A stretch of 64,000 nt of DNA from Bradyrhizobium hereditatis (GCF_020329435.1 NZ_JAGKJK010000008.1:186001-250000), one strand, 5' to 3'. Counted from the first letter of the stretch, positions 28,862 through 37,039 are shown. Notes: generated by a model from the letters alone, not told the origin. Program-made: numbers and translations.

Positions 28862-29395
28862 ATGTCACGTGTTGGCAAAAAGCCTGTCGCGATCCCGTCC
28901 GGTGTAACGGCGACCGTCGAAGGGCAGACCGTCAAGGTGAAGGGGCCGAAGGGCCAGCTTCAGTTCGTCGTGCATGACGACGTCGAGGTGAAGTTCGAGG
29001 GCGGGGCGGTCAAGGTCGCGCCGCGGTTCAAGACCAATCGCGCGCAGTCGATGTACGGCACCGCGCGCGCGCAGGTCGCAAACCTCGTCGAAGGCGTCAC
29101 CAAGGGTTTCGAGAAGAAGCTCGAGATCACCGGCGTTGGTTACCGCGCCGCGATGCAAGGCAAGAACCTGCAGCTCGCGCTCGGCTACAGCCACGACGTC
29201 ATCTATCCGATCCCGGAAGGCATCACCGTCGCGGTGCCGAAGCCGACCGAGATCACGATCACGGGCACCGATTCCCAGCGCGTCGGGCAGGTGGCCGCCG
29301 AGATCCGCGCCTACCGTCCGCCGGAACCCTACAAGGGCAAAGGCGTGAAGTACGCCAACGAATTCATCTTCCGCAAGGAAGGCAAGAAGAAGTAA
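28862..29395 (+). CDS. rplF: 50S ribosomal protein L6
   Basis: The 177-residue protein lies near the sarcin-ricin loop. I chose the start MSRVGKKPVAIPSGV at 28862 because the family begins MSR(I/V)GKKP. The C-terminal motif PPEPYKGKGVKYANE is conserved. It lies 16 bases after rpsH. Confidence 0.98.
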   Translation: MSRVGKKPVAIPSGVTATVEGQTVKVKGPKGQLQFVVHDDVEVKFEGGAVKVAPRFKTNRAQSMYGTARAQVANLVEGVTKGFEKKLEITGVGYRAAMQGKNLQLALGYSHDVIYPIPEGITVAVPKPTEITITGTDSQRVGQVAAEIRAYRPPEPYKGKGVKYANEFIFRKEGKKK

Positions 29396-29406
29396 CGGAG
29401 CCGGTC

Positions 29407-29766
29407 ATGTCACTGAAGGTCACGAATGCCCGGCGCAAGCAGCGCGTGCGCAACGCGCTGCGCCGGTCCGCCAATGGACGCCCGCGCCTGTCGGTGTTCC
29501 GTTCGTCGAAGCACATCTACGCCCAGGTCATCGACGACCAGAAGGGCGAGACGCTGGCTTCCGCCTCGTCGCTGGAAAAGGCCATGCGCGAGAGCGGCAA
29601 TACGGGCGCCAACATCGATGCGGCCAAAGCCGTCGGCAAGCTGCTGGCGGAGCGCGCCGTCAAGAACGGCGTCAAGGAAGTGGTGTTCGATCGCGGCGGC
29701 TATCTCTACCACGGGCGCGTCAAGGCGCTCGCCGATGCAGCCCGCGAGAGCGGACTGAGCTTCTAA
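29407..29766 (+). CDS. rplR: 50S ribosomal protein L18
   Basis: The 119-residue protein binds 5S rRNA with L5. It has RPRLSVFRSSKHIYAQVIDD, then VVFDRGGYLYHGRVKALADA, the L18 signature. It is 11 bases after rplF. Confidence 0.97.
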   Translation: MSLKVTNARRKQRVRNALRRSANGRPRLSVFRSSKHIYAQVIDDQKGETLASASSLEKAMRESGNTGANIDAAKAVGKLLAERAVKNGVKEVVFDRGGYLYHGRVKALADAARESGLSF

Positions 29767-29827
29767 CGAACCGGTTTGGACATTTACGAGGACAGGGGCT
29801 TTCTTCCCCTAAAGATTGGAAAACACC

Positions 29828-30403
29828 ATGGCAGGTGAACGCGAACGCGGCGGACGCGAACGGAGCAGGGATCGCGAGGAGCGCGACAGCGAGTTCGTCG
29901 ACAAGCTCGTCCACATCAATCGCGTGGCGAAGGTCGTCAAGGGCGGCAAGCGCTTCGGCTTTGCGGCGCTGGTCGTGATCGGCGACCAGAAGGGCCGGGT
30001 CGGTTTCGGCCACGGCAAGGCGCGCGAAGTGCCGGAGGCGATCCGCAAGGCGACGGAATCGGCGAAGCGCAACCTGACGCGCGTGGCGCTGCGCGAAGGC
30101 CGCACGCTGCATCACGACATCGCCGGCCGTCATGGCGCGGGCCGCGTCTATCTGCGTGCCGCTCCGGCCGGTACCGGCATCATCGCCGGCGGTCCGATGC
30201 GCGCGGTCTTCGAAACGCTCGGCATCCAGGACGTGGTGGCGAAGTCGATCGGCTCCTCGAATCCCTACAACATGGTTCGCGCGACCTTCAACGCGTTGAA
30301 GCATCAGGATTCGCCGCGCTCGGTTGCGGCGCGCCGCAACATCAAGGTGTCCACGCTGCAGTCGCGCCGCATCGGCGGCGACGCCGAGGCGGTGGCTGAA
30401 TAA
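29828..30403 (+). CDS. rpsE: 30S ribosomal protein S5
   Basis: The 191-residue accuracy protein starts at ATG 29828 (MAGERERGGRERSRDREERD) with a highly charged N-terminus typical of alphaproteobacteria. KVVKGGKRFGFAALVVIGD is the conserved core, including the spectinomycin loop without a deletion. An upstream in-frame TTG (29816) was rejected. Confidence 0.97.
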   Translation: MAGERERGGRERSRDREERDSEFVDKLVHINRVAKVVKGGKRFGFAALVVIGDQKGRVGFGHGKAREVPEAIRKATESAKRNLTRVALREGRTLHHDIAGRHGAGRVYLRAAPAGTGIIAGGPMRAVFETLGIQDVVAKSIGSSNPYNMVRATFNALKHQDSPRSVAARRNIKVSTLQSRRIGGDAEAVAE

Positions 30404-30438
30404 CCGGCGCTGTTCAGACGCTTATTGGAGTTAAGACG

Positions 30439-30633
30439 ATGGCCAAGGCCGCAAAGACGATCAAGGTCGAGCAGACCGGCAGCGCGATCCGCCGCCACCA
30501 TTCGCAGCGTTCGACGCTGATCGGCCTCAAGCTCAACAAGATCGGCCGGATTGCCGAACTTCCGGATACGCCGGAGGTTCGCGGTATGATCACCAAGGTT
30601 CAGCATCTCGTCCGCGTCGTCGGCGAGAAGTAA
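30439..30633 (+). CDS. rpmD: 50S ribosomal protein L30
   Basis: The 64-residue protein is the short bacterial L30, with KTIKVEQTGSAIRRHHSQRS and TLIGLKLNKIGRI. TTGGAG lies upstream of its ATG. It lies between rpsE and rplO in the standard order. A 51-base palindromic repeat follows. Confidence 0.97.
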   Translation: MAKAAKTIKVEQTGSAIRRHHSQRSTLIGLKLNKIGRIAELPDTPEVRGMITKVQHLVRVVGEK

Positions 30634-30646
30634 GTCAGGCAAGACG

Positions 30647-30697
30647 GAAGCATGATCCCGAAAAGTGGGGACCGGTTTTCGGTCAAGATCATGCTTC
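30647..30697. repeat. 51-base palindromic repeat, rpmD-rplO spacer
   Basis: GAAGCATGATC at 30647-30657 is the exact inverse of GATCATGCTTC at 30687-30697. An inner pair CCGAAAA 30658-30664 / TTTTCGG 30676-30682 completes a long hairpin. This motif pair (AAGCATGATC...GAAAA...TTTTC...GATCATGCTT) recurs widely in Bradyrhizobium-type genomes from my general knowledge. It is transcribed within the spc operon. Confidence 0.8.
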
Positions 30698-30716
30698 AAG
30701 GATAAGGAAGCTAACG

Positions 30717-31205
30717 ATGAAGCTCAGCGATATCGCCGACAACGCCGGCTCGCGCAAAAAGCGCATGCGCGTCGGCCGTGGCATCGGTTCGGGCAAGGGC
30801 AAGACCTCGGGCCGCGGCGGCAAGGGCCAGACCGCGCGTTCGGGCGTACGCATCAAGGGCTTCGAGGGCGGTCAGATGCCGATGCATCGCCGCCTGCCGA
30901 AGCGCGGCTTCAACAACATCTTCAAGCTCGACTTCGCCGAGGTCAATCTCGACCGCCTGCAGCAGGCGATCGACGCCAAGAAGATCGACGCCAAGGATAC
31001 GGTTACCGCCGAATCGCTGGTGAAGGCTGGCGTGATCCGTCGCGCCAAGGACGGCGTGCGGCTGCTCGGCCGCGGCGAACTCAAGGCCAAGCTCGCGATC
31101 GAGGTGTACGGCGCCTCCAAGTCCGCGGTTGCGGCGGTTGAGAAGGCGGGCGGCTCGGTGAAGATTCTTGCCCCGGCCAAGAAGGAAGAAGGCGAGGCGG
31201 CGTAA
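30717..31205 (+). CDS. rplO: 50S ribosomal protein L15
   Basis: The 162-residue late-assembly protein begins MKLSDIADNAGSRKKRMRVG. The glycine-rich RGIGSGKGKTSGRGGKGQ and FEGGQMPMHRRLPKRGFNN motifs are diagnostic. It precedes secY by 144 bases that contain palindromic sequence. Confidence 0.97.
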   Translation: MKLSDIADNAGSRKKRMRVGRGIGSGKGKTSGRGGKGQTARSGVRIKGFEGGQMPMHRRLPKRGFNNIFKLDFAEVNLDRLQQAIDAKKIDAKDTVTAESLVKAGVIRRAKDGVRLLGRGELKAKLAIEVYGASKSAVAAVEKAGGSVKILAPAKKEEGEAA

Positions 31206-31210
31206 CATCT

Positions 31211-31255
31211 GCGTCATCGCCCGCGAAGGGCGGGCGATCCGCCTCGCGGATGATG
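31211..31255. repeat. Palindromic repeat, rplO-secY spacer
   Basis: TCGCCCGC at 31217-31224 pairs with GCGGGCGA at 31230-31237 around a GAAGG loop, directly followed by a small TCCGC-CTC-GCGGA hairpin at 31238-31250. The GTCATCGCCCGCGAA... composition matches a Rhizobiales palindromic element. No T-run follows, so readthrough into secY is expected. Confidence 0.6.
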
Positions 31256-31349
31256 GACTTATCGAAGCCGAGCACCAAATAATGTCCGGCGTCTGCCGAT
31301 GGCCCCGGGAAGGGCCTCGGTCTCGGAGGCGACGGGAGAAAGCCTGAAC

Positions 31350-32681
31350 ATGGTCTCAGCAGCAGAACAACTTGCGGCAAACCTCAATTTCGGCGCTCTG
31401 GCGAAAGCCGACGAACTGAAGAAGCGCATCTGGTTTACGTTGGGTGCGCTGCTTGTTTATCGGCTCGGTACCTATATCCCGCTACCCGGCATCGACCCCA
31501 GCGCCTGGGAACAGGTGTTCAAGTCGCAGGCCGGCGGCATTCTCGGCATGTTCAACATGTTCGCCGGCGGCGGCATCAACCGCATGGCGATCTTCGCGCT
31601 GAACATCATGCCGTACATCTCGGCATCGATCATCATCCAGCTCCTGACCACGGTCTCCCCGCAGCTCGAAGCGCTGAAGAAGGAAGGCGAGGCCGGCCGC
31701 AAGACGCTGAACCAGTACACCCGCTATCTCACGGTGGTTCTGGCCACCTTCCAGGCCTACGGCATCGCCATCGGACTTCAGGGCGCCGGCAATGTCGTCA
31801 GCGAACCCGGCATGTTCTTCCTGCTTTCGACGACGATCACGCTGACCGGCGGCACCATGTTCCTGATGTGGCTCGGCGAGCAGATCACCTCGCGCGGCAT
31901 TGGCAACGGTATCTCGCTGATCATTCTGGCCGGCATCGTGGCCGAGCTGCCCTCGGCGCTCGCCAACATGCTGGAACTGGGCCGGCAAGGCGCGCTGTCG
32001 ACCGGCCTGATCCTGGTCGTGATCGTGATGGCGGTCGCCGTGATCGCCTTCATCGTGTTCATGGAGCGCGCGCAGCGGCGGCTTCTGATCCAGTATCCCA
32101 AGCGCCAGGTCGGCAACAAGATGTTCGAGGGCCAGTCCTCCCATCTGCCGCTCAAGCTCAACACCTCGGGCGTGATCCCGCCGATCTTCGCCTCGTCGCT
32201 GCTCCTGCTGCCTGCGACGGTCGCGAACTTCAATGCCGGCAAGGGGCCTGAATGGTTCCAGTGGCTGAACACCCAGCTCAGCCATGGCCGTCCGCTGTTT
32301 TTGATCCTCTATCTGGCGCTGATCGTGTTCTTCGCCTTCTTCTACACGGCGATCGTGTTCAACCCGACCGAGACCGCCGACAATCTGAAGAAGCACGGCG
32401 GCTTCATTCCCGGCATCCGCCCGGGCGAGCGCACCGCCGAATATATCGACTACGTGCTGTCGCGCATTACCGTGGTCGGTGCGATCTATCTGGCGATCGT
32501 CTGTCTGATTCCCGAAATCCTGATCTCCTACGCATCGGTGCCGTTCTACTTCGGCGGAACCTCGCTTCTGATCGTCGTCAGCGTGACCATGGATACGGTG
32601 GCGCAGGTGCAGGGTTATCTCTTGGCCCATCAGTATGAGGGGCTGATCAGGAAGTCGAAGCTGAGGGGCCGCCGCCGCTGA
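31350..32681 (+). CDS. secY: Preprotein translocase channel subunit SecY
   Basis: The 443-residue inner-membrane protein forms the Sec channel with SecE and SecG. It shows ten hydrophobic segments, the plug-adjacent LGALLVYRLGTYIPLPGID and the SecA-contact motif in loop C5 (FIPGIRPGERTAEYIDYVL). The start MVSAAEQLAANLNFGALAKA at 31350 follows GGGAGAAAGCC; an upstream in-frame start at 31299 is less likely. It is the last typical spc gene, 75 bases before adk. Confidence 0.98.
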   Translation: MVSAAEQLAANLNFGALAKADELKKRIWFTLGALLVYRLGTYIPLPGIDPSAWEQVFKSQAGGILGMFNMFAGGGINRMAIFALNIMPYISASIIIQLLTTVSPQLEALKKEGEAGRKTLNQYTRYLTVVLATFQAYGIAIGLQGAGNVVSEPGMFFLLSTTITLTGGTMFLMWLGEQITSRGIGNGISLIILAGIVAELPSALANMLELGRQGALSTGLILVVIVMAVAVIAFIVFMERAQRRLLIQYPKRQVGNKMFEGQSSHLPLKLNTSGVIPPIFASSLLLLPATVANFNAGKGPEWFQWLNTQLSHGRPLFLILYLALIVFFAFFYTAIVFNPTETADNLKKHGGFIPGIRPGERTAEYIDYVLSRITVVGAIYLAIVCLIPEILISYASVPFYFGGTSLLIVVSVTMDTVAQVQGYLLAHQYEGLIRKSKLRGRRR

Positions 32682-32756
32682 TCAGCAGATAGGCATGGTC
32701 TGAAATTCCAATAAAGGTGTGCGGCATTCGCTCACCAAGCCGGGGGGCGAATAGTC

Positions 32757-33614
32757 ATGAGATTGATCCTTTTGGGACCGCCGGGGTCGGGGAAGGGTAC
32801 CCAGGCGCAGCGGCTGGTACAGCGCTATGGGATCGTGCAGCTCTCGACCGGCGAGATGCTGCGCGCCGCCGTGGCTGCCGAGACGCCGGTCGGGCTTAAG
32901 GCCAAGGACCTGATGGCCAACGGCCAGCTGGTGCCCGACGATGTCGTGGTCGGAATCATCTCTGACAGGATCGATCAGCCGGACGCCGCCAAAGGTTTCG
33001 TCCTCGATGGGTTCCCGCGTACGGTGCCGCAAGCCGAGGCGCTGGATGCGCTCTTGAAGAAAAAACACCTCAAGCTCGATGCCGTGGTCGAACTGCGCGT
33101 CAATGAGAGTGCGCTTTTGCAGCGCGTCGAAACCCGCGTCGCCGAGATGCAGGCGCGCGGCGAGGAGGTGCGTGTCGACGATACGCCGGAAGTGCTGATC
33201 AAACGCCTTGCCGCCTATCGCTCGCAGACCGAGCCGCTGATTCACTACTATTCGGAGCGGCGCAAGCTCGCCACCGTCGACGGGATGATGACGATCGAGC
33301 AGGTGACGCGCGAGGTTAACCGGATTCTGTCCGCCGTCGGCGCGCTGGAACCCAAGGCGGCCCCGGCCCGGAAGGCCAGGGGAGCCACCAGAAAGACCGC
33401 CAGGCCAGCGGGCAAGAAGGCCGCCAAAGCGGCTAAAAACACTCGCAAGACCGTTAAAACGACCTCCAGAGGGCCCAGGAAGGCCGTCAAGACGGCTGGT
33501 CGGAAGGCTGCCGTGGCCGCCAGGGGACGGGGCACCGCAAAGGCCAAAAAGGCGTTCAAACGGACCGCCCCGAAGGCGGCTAAAAAGGTCACGAAAAAGC
33601 GAGCTAAGCGTTAG
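32757..33614 (+). CDS. adk: Adenylate kinase with histone-H1-like C-terminal tail
   Basis: The first 195 or so residues are a complete short-type adenylate kinase (ATP + AMP to 2 ADP): P-loop GPPGSGKGTQ at 7-16, AMP site LSTGEMLRA, FVLDGFPRT, and a short LID without zinc cysteines. Residues from about 200 to 285 form an added tail of Lys, Arg and Ala with repeated KKAAKAAK-, RKAVKTAGRKA- and TAPKAAKKVTKKR-like units, resembling histone H1 or bacterial H1-like proteins. Most adenylate kinases end near residue 190-220. The tail has no stop or frameshift before 33614, so it belongs to the gene. It may bind nucleic acid or ribosomes (inference). Confidence 0.95.
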   Translation: MRLILLGPPGSGKGTQAQRLVQRYGIVQLSTGEMLRAAVAAETPVGLKAKDLMANGQLVPDDVVVGIISDRIDQPDAAKGFVLDGFPRTVPQAEALDALLKKKHLKLDAVVELRVNESALLQRVETRVAEMQARGEEVRVDDTPEVLIKRLAAYRSQTEPLIHYYSERRKLATVDGMMTIEQVTREVNRILSAVGALEPKAAPARKARGATRKTARPAGKKAAKAAKNTRKTVKTTSRGPRKAVKTAGRKAAVAARGRGTAKAKKAFKRTAPKAAKKVTKKRAKR

Positions 33615-33761
33615 AGGCGGTTGACGAAACCGAGTTGAATCCATTAATAAGCCCGCATCCAAGTCGGATAGTTTTATGACGATGCCGGGCCCCGAAGCAG
33701 ATGAGGGGAGGGCGTCGTGTTCGCGTTTGCGGACACCTGCCCGAGTTAGCAAGAACATAGC

Positions 33762-33780
33762 CCGGTCCATGGGGGACCGG
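33762..33780 (+). promoter_or_regulatory. Hairpin just upstream of the rpsM ribosome binding site
   Basis: CCGGTCC at 33762-33768 pairs with GGACCGG at 33774-33780 around a 5-base loop, ending 4 bases before the AGGAGAG ribosome binding site of rpsM. It may tune initiation at the start of the alpha operon, as structured leaders do in other bacteria (inference). Confidence 0.45.
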
Positions 33781-33797
33781 CGACAGGAGAGAAGTCC

Positions 33798-34166
33798 GTG
33801 GCCCGTATTGCCGGCGTGAATATCCCGACCAACAAGCGCGTCCTGATCGCGCTTCAGTACATCCATGGCATCGGCCAGAAGAATGCCGCCGACATCATGG
33901 AGAAGGTCAAGATCCCGCTCGATCGTCGCGTCAGCCAGCTGAGCGACCAGGAAGTCCTGCAGATCCGCGAAGTGATCGACCGCGACTATCTGGTCGAAGG
34001 CGACCTTCGCCGTGAGACCGGCATCAACATCAAGCGGCTGATGGACCTCGGCTGCTATCGCGGCCTGCGTCATCGCCGCGGCCTGCCGGTGCGCGGCCAG
34101 CGTACCCACACCAATGCGCGCACGCGCAAGGGCCCGGCCAAGGCGATCGCCGGCAAAAAGAAGTAA
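33798..34166 (+). CDS. rpsM: 30S ribosomal protein S13
   Basis: The 122-residue head protein contacts the P-site tRNA and S19. It begins with GTG at 33798, preceded by AGGAGAG. VARIAGVNIPTNKRVLIALQ, YRGLRHRRGLPVRGQRT and HTNARTRKGPAK are the family segments. It is the first gene of the alpha operon, 183 bases after adk. Confidence 0.98.
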   Translation: MARIAGVNIPTNKRVLIALQYIHGIGQKNAADIMEKVKIPLDRRVSQLSDQEVLQIREVIDRDYLVEGDLRRETGINIKRLMDLGCYRGLRHRRGLPVRGQRTHTNARTRKGPAKAIAGKKK

Positions 34167-34170
34167 TTAA

Positions 34171-34222
34171 GCGAACAGCGGATGGGGAGTAGCGAATGGT
34201 TCTATTCGCCACTCACCATTCG
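34171..34222. repeat. Small palindromic repeat, rpsM-rpsK spacer
   Basis: The arms CGGATGGGGAGTAGCGAATGG and its imperfect inverse ending ...CACTCACCATTCG match at about 18 of 21 positions. The same building blocks (GCGAACAG, AGTAGCGA, CACTCACC) occur in the tuf-rpsJ element at 21507, so the two are one family. Confidence 0.7.
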
Positions 34223-34283
34223 TCTTTTAGGTGTAGCCGCTGGCAGTACGGCGGCGCTTGAGATCACAGGAAGGTTTAGATTA

Positions 34284-34673
34284 ATGGGCAAGGAAGCCAC
34301 CCGCGTACGCCGCCGCGAACGCAAGAACATCGCCTCCGGCATCGCGCATGTGAATTCGTCTTTCAATAACACGACCATCACCATCACCGATGCGCAGGGC
34401 AACACCATTGCCTGGTCGTCGGCCGGCACGATGGGCTTCAAGGGCTCGCGCAAGTCGACCCCCTACGCCGCGCAGGTCGCGGCCGAAGACGTTTCCAAGA
34501 AGGCGCAGGAACACGGCATGCGCACGTTGGAAGTGGAAGTTGCCGGCCCCGGTTCGGGCCGCGAATCGGCGCTTCGTGCGCTGCAGGCGGCGGGCTTCAC
34601 CGTCACGTCGATCCGCGACGTGACCACGATCCCGCACAATGGTTGCCGTCCGCGCAAGCGCCGGCGCGTTTGA
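34284..34673 (+). CDS. rpsK: 30S ribosomal protein S11
   Basis: The 129-residue platform protein begins MGKEATRVRRRERKNIASG at 34284. Upstream frame is repeat sequence and was excluded. SSFNNTTITITDAQGNTIAW and DVTTIPHNGCRPRKRRRV are the S11 signatures. It is followed by an attenuator-like hairpin before rpoA. Confidence 0.98.
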   Translation: MGKEATRVRRRERKNIASGIAHVNSSFNNTTITITDAQGNTIAWSSAGTMGFKGSRKSTPYAAQVAAEDVSKKAQEHGMRTLEVEVAGPGSGRESALRALQAAGFTVTSIRDVTTIPHNGCRPRKRRRV

Positions 34674-34682
34674 TGTTCGATT

Positions 34683-34714
34683 GCGGGCGGTTCTGCCGCC
34701 CGCGATTGTTTTTT
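34683..34714 (+). terminator. Attenuator-like terminator between rpsK and rpoA
   Basis: GCGGGCGG at 34683-34690 pairs perfectly with CCGCCCGC at 34696-34703 around TTCTG, followed by GATTG and T6 at 34709-34714. It looks like an intrinsic terminator inside the operon. Partial readthrough could set the ratio of ribosomal proteins to RNA polymerase alpha. Confidence 0.7.
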
Positions 34715-34779
34715 GGAATTTTCCGCGGACTGATCCGCGATCTCCAACGCCAGTGATCGGAATACCCATCGACTGGCAC

Positions 34780-35811
34780 ATGGGTGACAAAGTGACGATC
34801 CAGAAAAATTGGCAAGAACTCATTCGACCGAACAAGCTGCAGGTAACGCCGGGCTCCGACACGACCCGGTTTGCGACCGTCGTCGCCGAGCCGCTCGAGC
34901 GCGGTTTCGGCCAGACGCTCGGTAACGCGCTGCGTCGTATCCTGTTGTCGTCGCTGCAGGGCGCCGCCGTGCAGTCGGTACATATTGACGGCGTGCTGCA
35001 CGAGTTCTCTTCGATCGCTGGCGTTCGCGAGGACGTCACCGACATCGTGCTCAACATCAAGGACATCTCGATCAAGATGCAGGGCGAAGGCCCCAAGCGC
35101 ATGGTCGTGAAGAAGTCGGGTCCCGGCGTCGTCACGGCCGGCGACATCCAGACCGTCGGCGATATCGTCGTGCTCAATCCCGAACTGCAGCTCTGCACGC
35201 TGGACGAGGGCGCGGAAATCCGCATGGAGTTCACGGTCGCTGCCGGCAAGGGCTATGTTGCCGCCGAGCGTAACCGCCCCGAGGACGCGCCGATCGGCCT
35301 GATTCCGGTCGACAGCCTGTTCTCGCCCGTGCGCAAGGTCTCTTACAAGGTCGAGAACACCCGCGAGGGCCAGATCCTCGATTACGACAAGCTGACCATG
35401 ACGATCGAGACCAACGGCGCGATCACGCCGGAGGACGCGGTGGCCTATGCCGCTCGCATCCTGCAGGATCAGCTCAACGTCTTCGTGAACTTCGAAGAGC
35501 CGCGCAAGGAAGTCGCCCAGGAGATCATCCCCGATCTCGCCTTCAACCCGGCCTTCCTCAAGAAGGTGGACGAACTCGAACTGTCGGTGCGTTCGGCAAA
35601 CTGCCTGAAGAACGACAACATCGTCTATATCGGCGACCTCGTGCAGAAGAGCGAAGCGGAAATGCTCCGCACCCCGAACTTCGGCCGCAAGTCGCTGAAC
35701 GAGATCAAGGAAGTGTTGGCCCAGATGGGTCTGCATCTCGGCATGGAAGTGCCGGGCTGGCCGCCAGAGAATATCGACGAGCTCGCCAAGCGCTTCGAGG
35801 ATCACTACTAA
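34780..35811 (+). CDS. rpoA: DNA-directed RNA polymerase subunit alpha
   Basis: The 343-residue subunit seeds polymerase assembly. The N-terminal domain has GFGQTLGNALRRILLSSLQG, and the C-terminal domain (about 255-330) has the UP-element contact helix SANCLKNDNIVYIGDLVQ. I chose ATG 34780 (MGDKVTIQKNWQELIRPNK); an in-frame start further upstream lies within the attenuator region. It is followed by a repeat and then rplQ. Confidence 0.98.
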   Translation: MGDKVTIQKNWQELIRPNKLQVTPGSDTTRFATVVAEPLERGFGQTLGNALRRILLSSLQGAAVQSVHIDGVLHEFSSIAGVREDVTDIVLNIKDISIKMQGEGPKRMVVKKSGPGVVTAGDIQTVGDIVVLNPELQLCTLDEGAEIRMEFTVAAGKGYVAAERNRPEDAPIGLIPVDSLFSPVRKVSYKVENTREGQILDYDKLTMTIETNGAITPEDAVAYAARILQDQLNVFVNFEEPRKEVAQEIIPDLAFNPAFLKKVDELELSVRSANCLKNDNIVYIGDLVQKSEAEMLRTPNFGRKSLNEIKEVLAQMGLHLGMEVPGWPPENIDELAKRFEDHY

Positions 35812-35814
35812 GGA

Positions 35815-35896
35815 TTCGTCATTCCGGACGTCGCGAAGCGGCGATCCGGAATCCCGAGATTCGGGGTTCGTGCTTTCGCGCGCCTCGAAATGACAG
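35815..35896. repeat. Palindromic interspersed repeat, rpoA-rplQ spacer
   Basis: The element opens with CGTCATTCCGG and closes with TCGAAATGACA, and contains ATTCCGG/CCGGAAT arms around GTCGCGAAGCGGCG. This layout (CGTCATTCCGG ... CCGGAATC ... AATGAC) matches a common Rhizobiales palindromic repeat. It separates rpoA from rplQ. Confidence 0.65.
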
Positions 35897-35969
35897 GGCG
35901 AACGCAGGAAGCCCACCTGAGAAACTTGTCGCTGAACCACCGCGACAGAATTGAAGAAGGAATACTCCA

Positions 35970-36386
35970 ATGCGTCACGGCAAGGTTCATCGCAAGCTCA
36001 ACCGCACCGCCGAGCATCGCCGCGCGATGTTCGCCAATATGTGCGCCGCGCTGATCAAGCACGAGCAGATCGTCACCACGCTGCCGAAGGCCAAGGAATT
36101 GCGCCCGATCGTGGAGAAGCTGGTCACCCTTGGCAAGAAGGGCGGTCTCGCCATGCGCCGCCAGGCGATCTCAGAGATGCGCGACGTCGATCAGGTCAAG
36201 AAGCTGTTCGACACGCTGGCGCCCCGCTACAAGGACCGCCAGGGCGGCTATACCCGCATCATAAAGGCGGGCTTCCGCTACGGCGACAACGCCCCGATGG
36301 CCGTGATCGAATTCGTCGACCGCGACGTCGACGCCAAGGGTCAGGACTCCGGTCCGGTGGAGGAGAAGTCCGCCGAAGCGGCGTAA
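35970..36386 (+). CDS. rplQ: 50S ribosomal protein L17
   Basis: The 138-residue protein begins MRHGKVHRKLNRTAEHRRAM and contains VTTLPKAKELRPIVEKLVTL, the L17 signature. A GGAATACTCC-type site precedes it. It ends the ribosomal block and is followed by a strong terminator. Confidence 0.98.
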   Translation: MRHGKVHRKLNRTAEHRRAMFANMCAALIKHEQIVTTLPKAKELRPIVEKLVTLGKKGGLAMRRQAISEMRDVDQVKKLFDTLAPRYKDRQGGYTRIIKAGFRYGDNAPMAVIEFVDRDVDAKGQDSGPVEEKSAEAA

Positions 36387-36407
36387 GTTTTCCAAATCGC
36401 AGGTTTC

Positions 36408-36437
36408 AAAAGCGGCGCCGCGGGCGCCGCTTTTTTT
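36408..36437 (+). terminator. Terminator of the ribosomal protein block
   Basis: AGCGGCGCC at 36411-36419 pairs with GGCGCCGCT at 36423-36431 around a GCG loop, with T7 at 36431-36437 and an A-run upstream. Confidence 0.92.
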
Positions 36438-36519
36438 ATTTATCGTTCAAACGTGTACGATCTTCCAAACTGATCCAATGCGGTGTGACAATCGCAGGAG
36501 CATCATTGGAGTGCGCTGA

Positions 36520-36977
36520 ATGAGTGCATCGGAATTGAAGGTCGCTTATGAGGCCGATGATGATGGGACTGGCAAGATCATCGCGACAGTGAAATCAGGT
36601 GAATTCTCGGCGCGGGGGCAGCGTGGTTTAATCCAGACGACGTGATGCGAACTTTCGTCGCCGCCCTCAGATCTTTTCCGCTGACGGCGACCACACCAGC
36701 GCTCATCGAAGATGGCATCTGGAGCAAGGAGAATCCAGCAAGTTTGGAGCAAGGCCACCTCAGGATTGCTGTCAAACCATACGACAGCCGTGGAACGCTT
36801 CTCGTGCACGTTGACCTTTCGTCGGAGGTCTGGACAGCGCGTGATGCTGATCTCCAGAATTTGGCTACTATTCGTTTCACGACCGAGTATGCCGCTGTCG
36901 ATAGGTTCGCCCAGGAGTTCGAGGAGGTCTTGGACGGTAAGCGAGATGTCGCGGTCTTGACCGGAGCCAAGAGCTAA
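36520..36977 (+). pseudogene. Small hypothetical gene interrupted by a frameshift
   Basis: ATG 36520 opens MSASELKVAYEADDDGTGK... and runs to a TGA at 36643. A shift in the G5 run at 36614-36618 joins it to the second frame (AAWFNPDDVMRTFVAALRSF...), which runs to 36977 and ends LTGAKS. The joined product of about 152 residues reads as one protein: GEFSARG, then AWFNPDDV, then an alpha/beta region. Neither half makes sense alone. It is either a true disruption or a homopolymer sequencing error. The function is unknown. Confidence 0.6.
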
Positions 36978-37039
36978 GGAACCGCTCGCCGGGCGAGGCT
37001 TTCATAGGAACCGTCCAGGGACGCAGACGTTCAACATGC

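Noticed and set aside
36614..36618. Programmed frameshifting at the G5 run
   Set aside because: There is no slippery heptamer of a known type, no clear stimulatory hairpin, and the product is a small unknown protein. Error or mutation is simpler.
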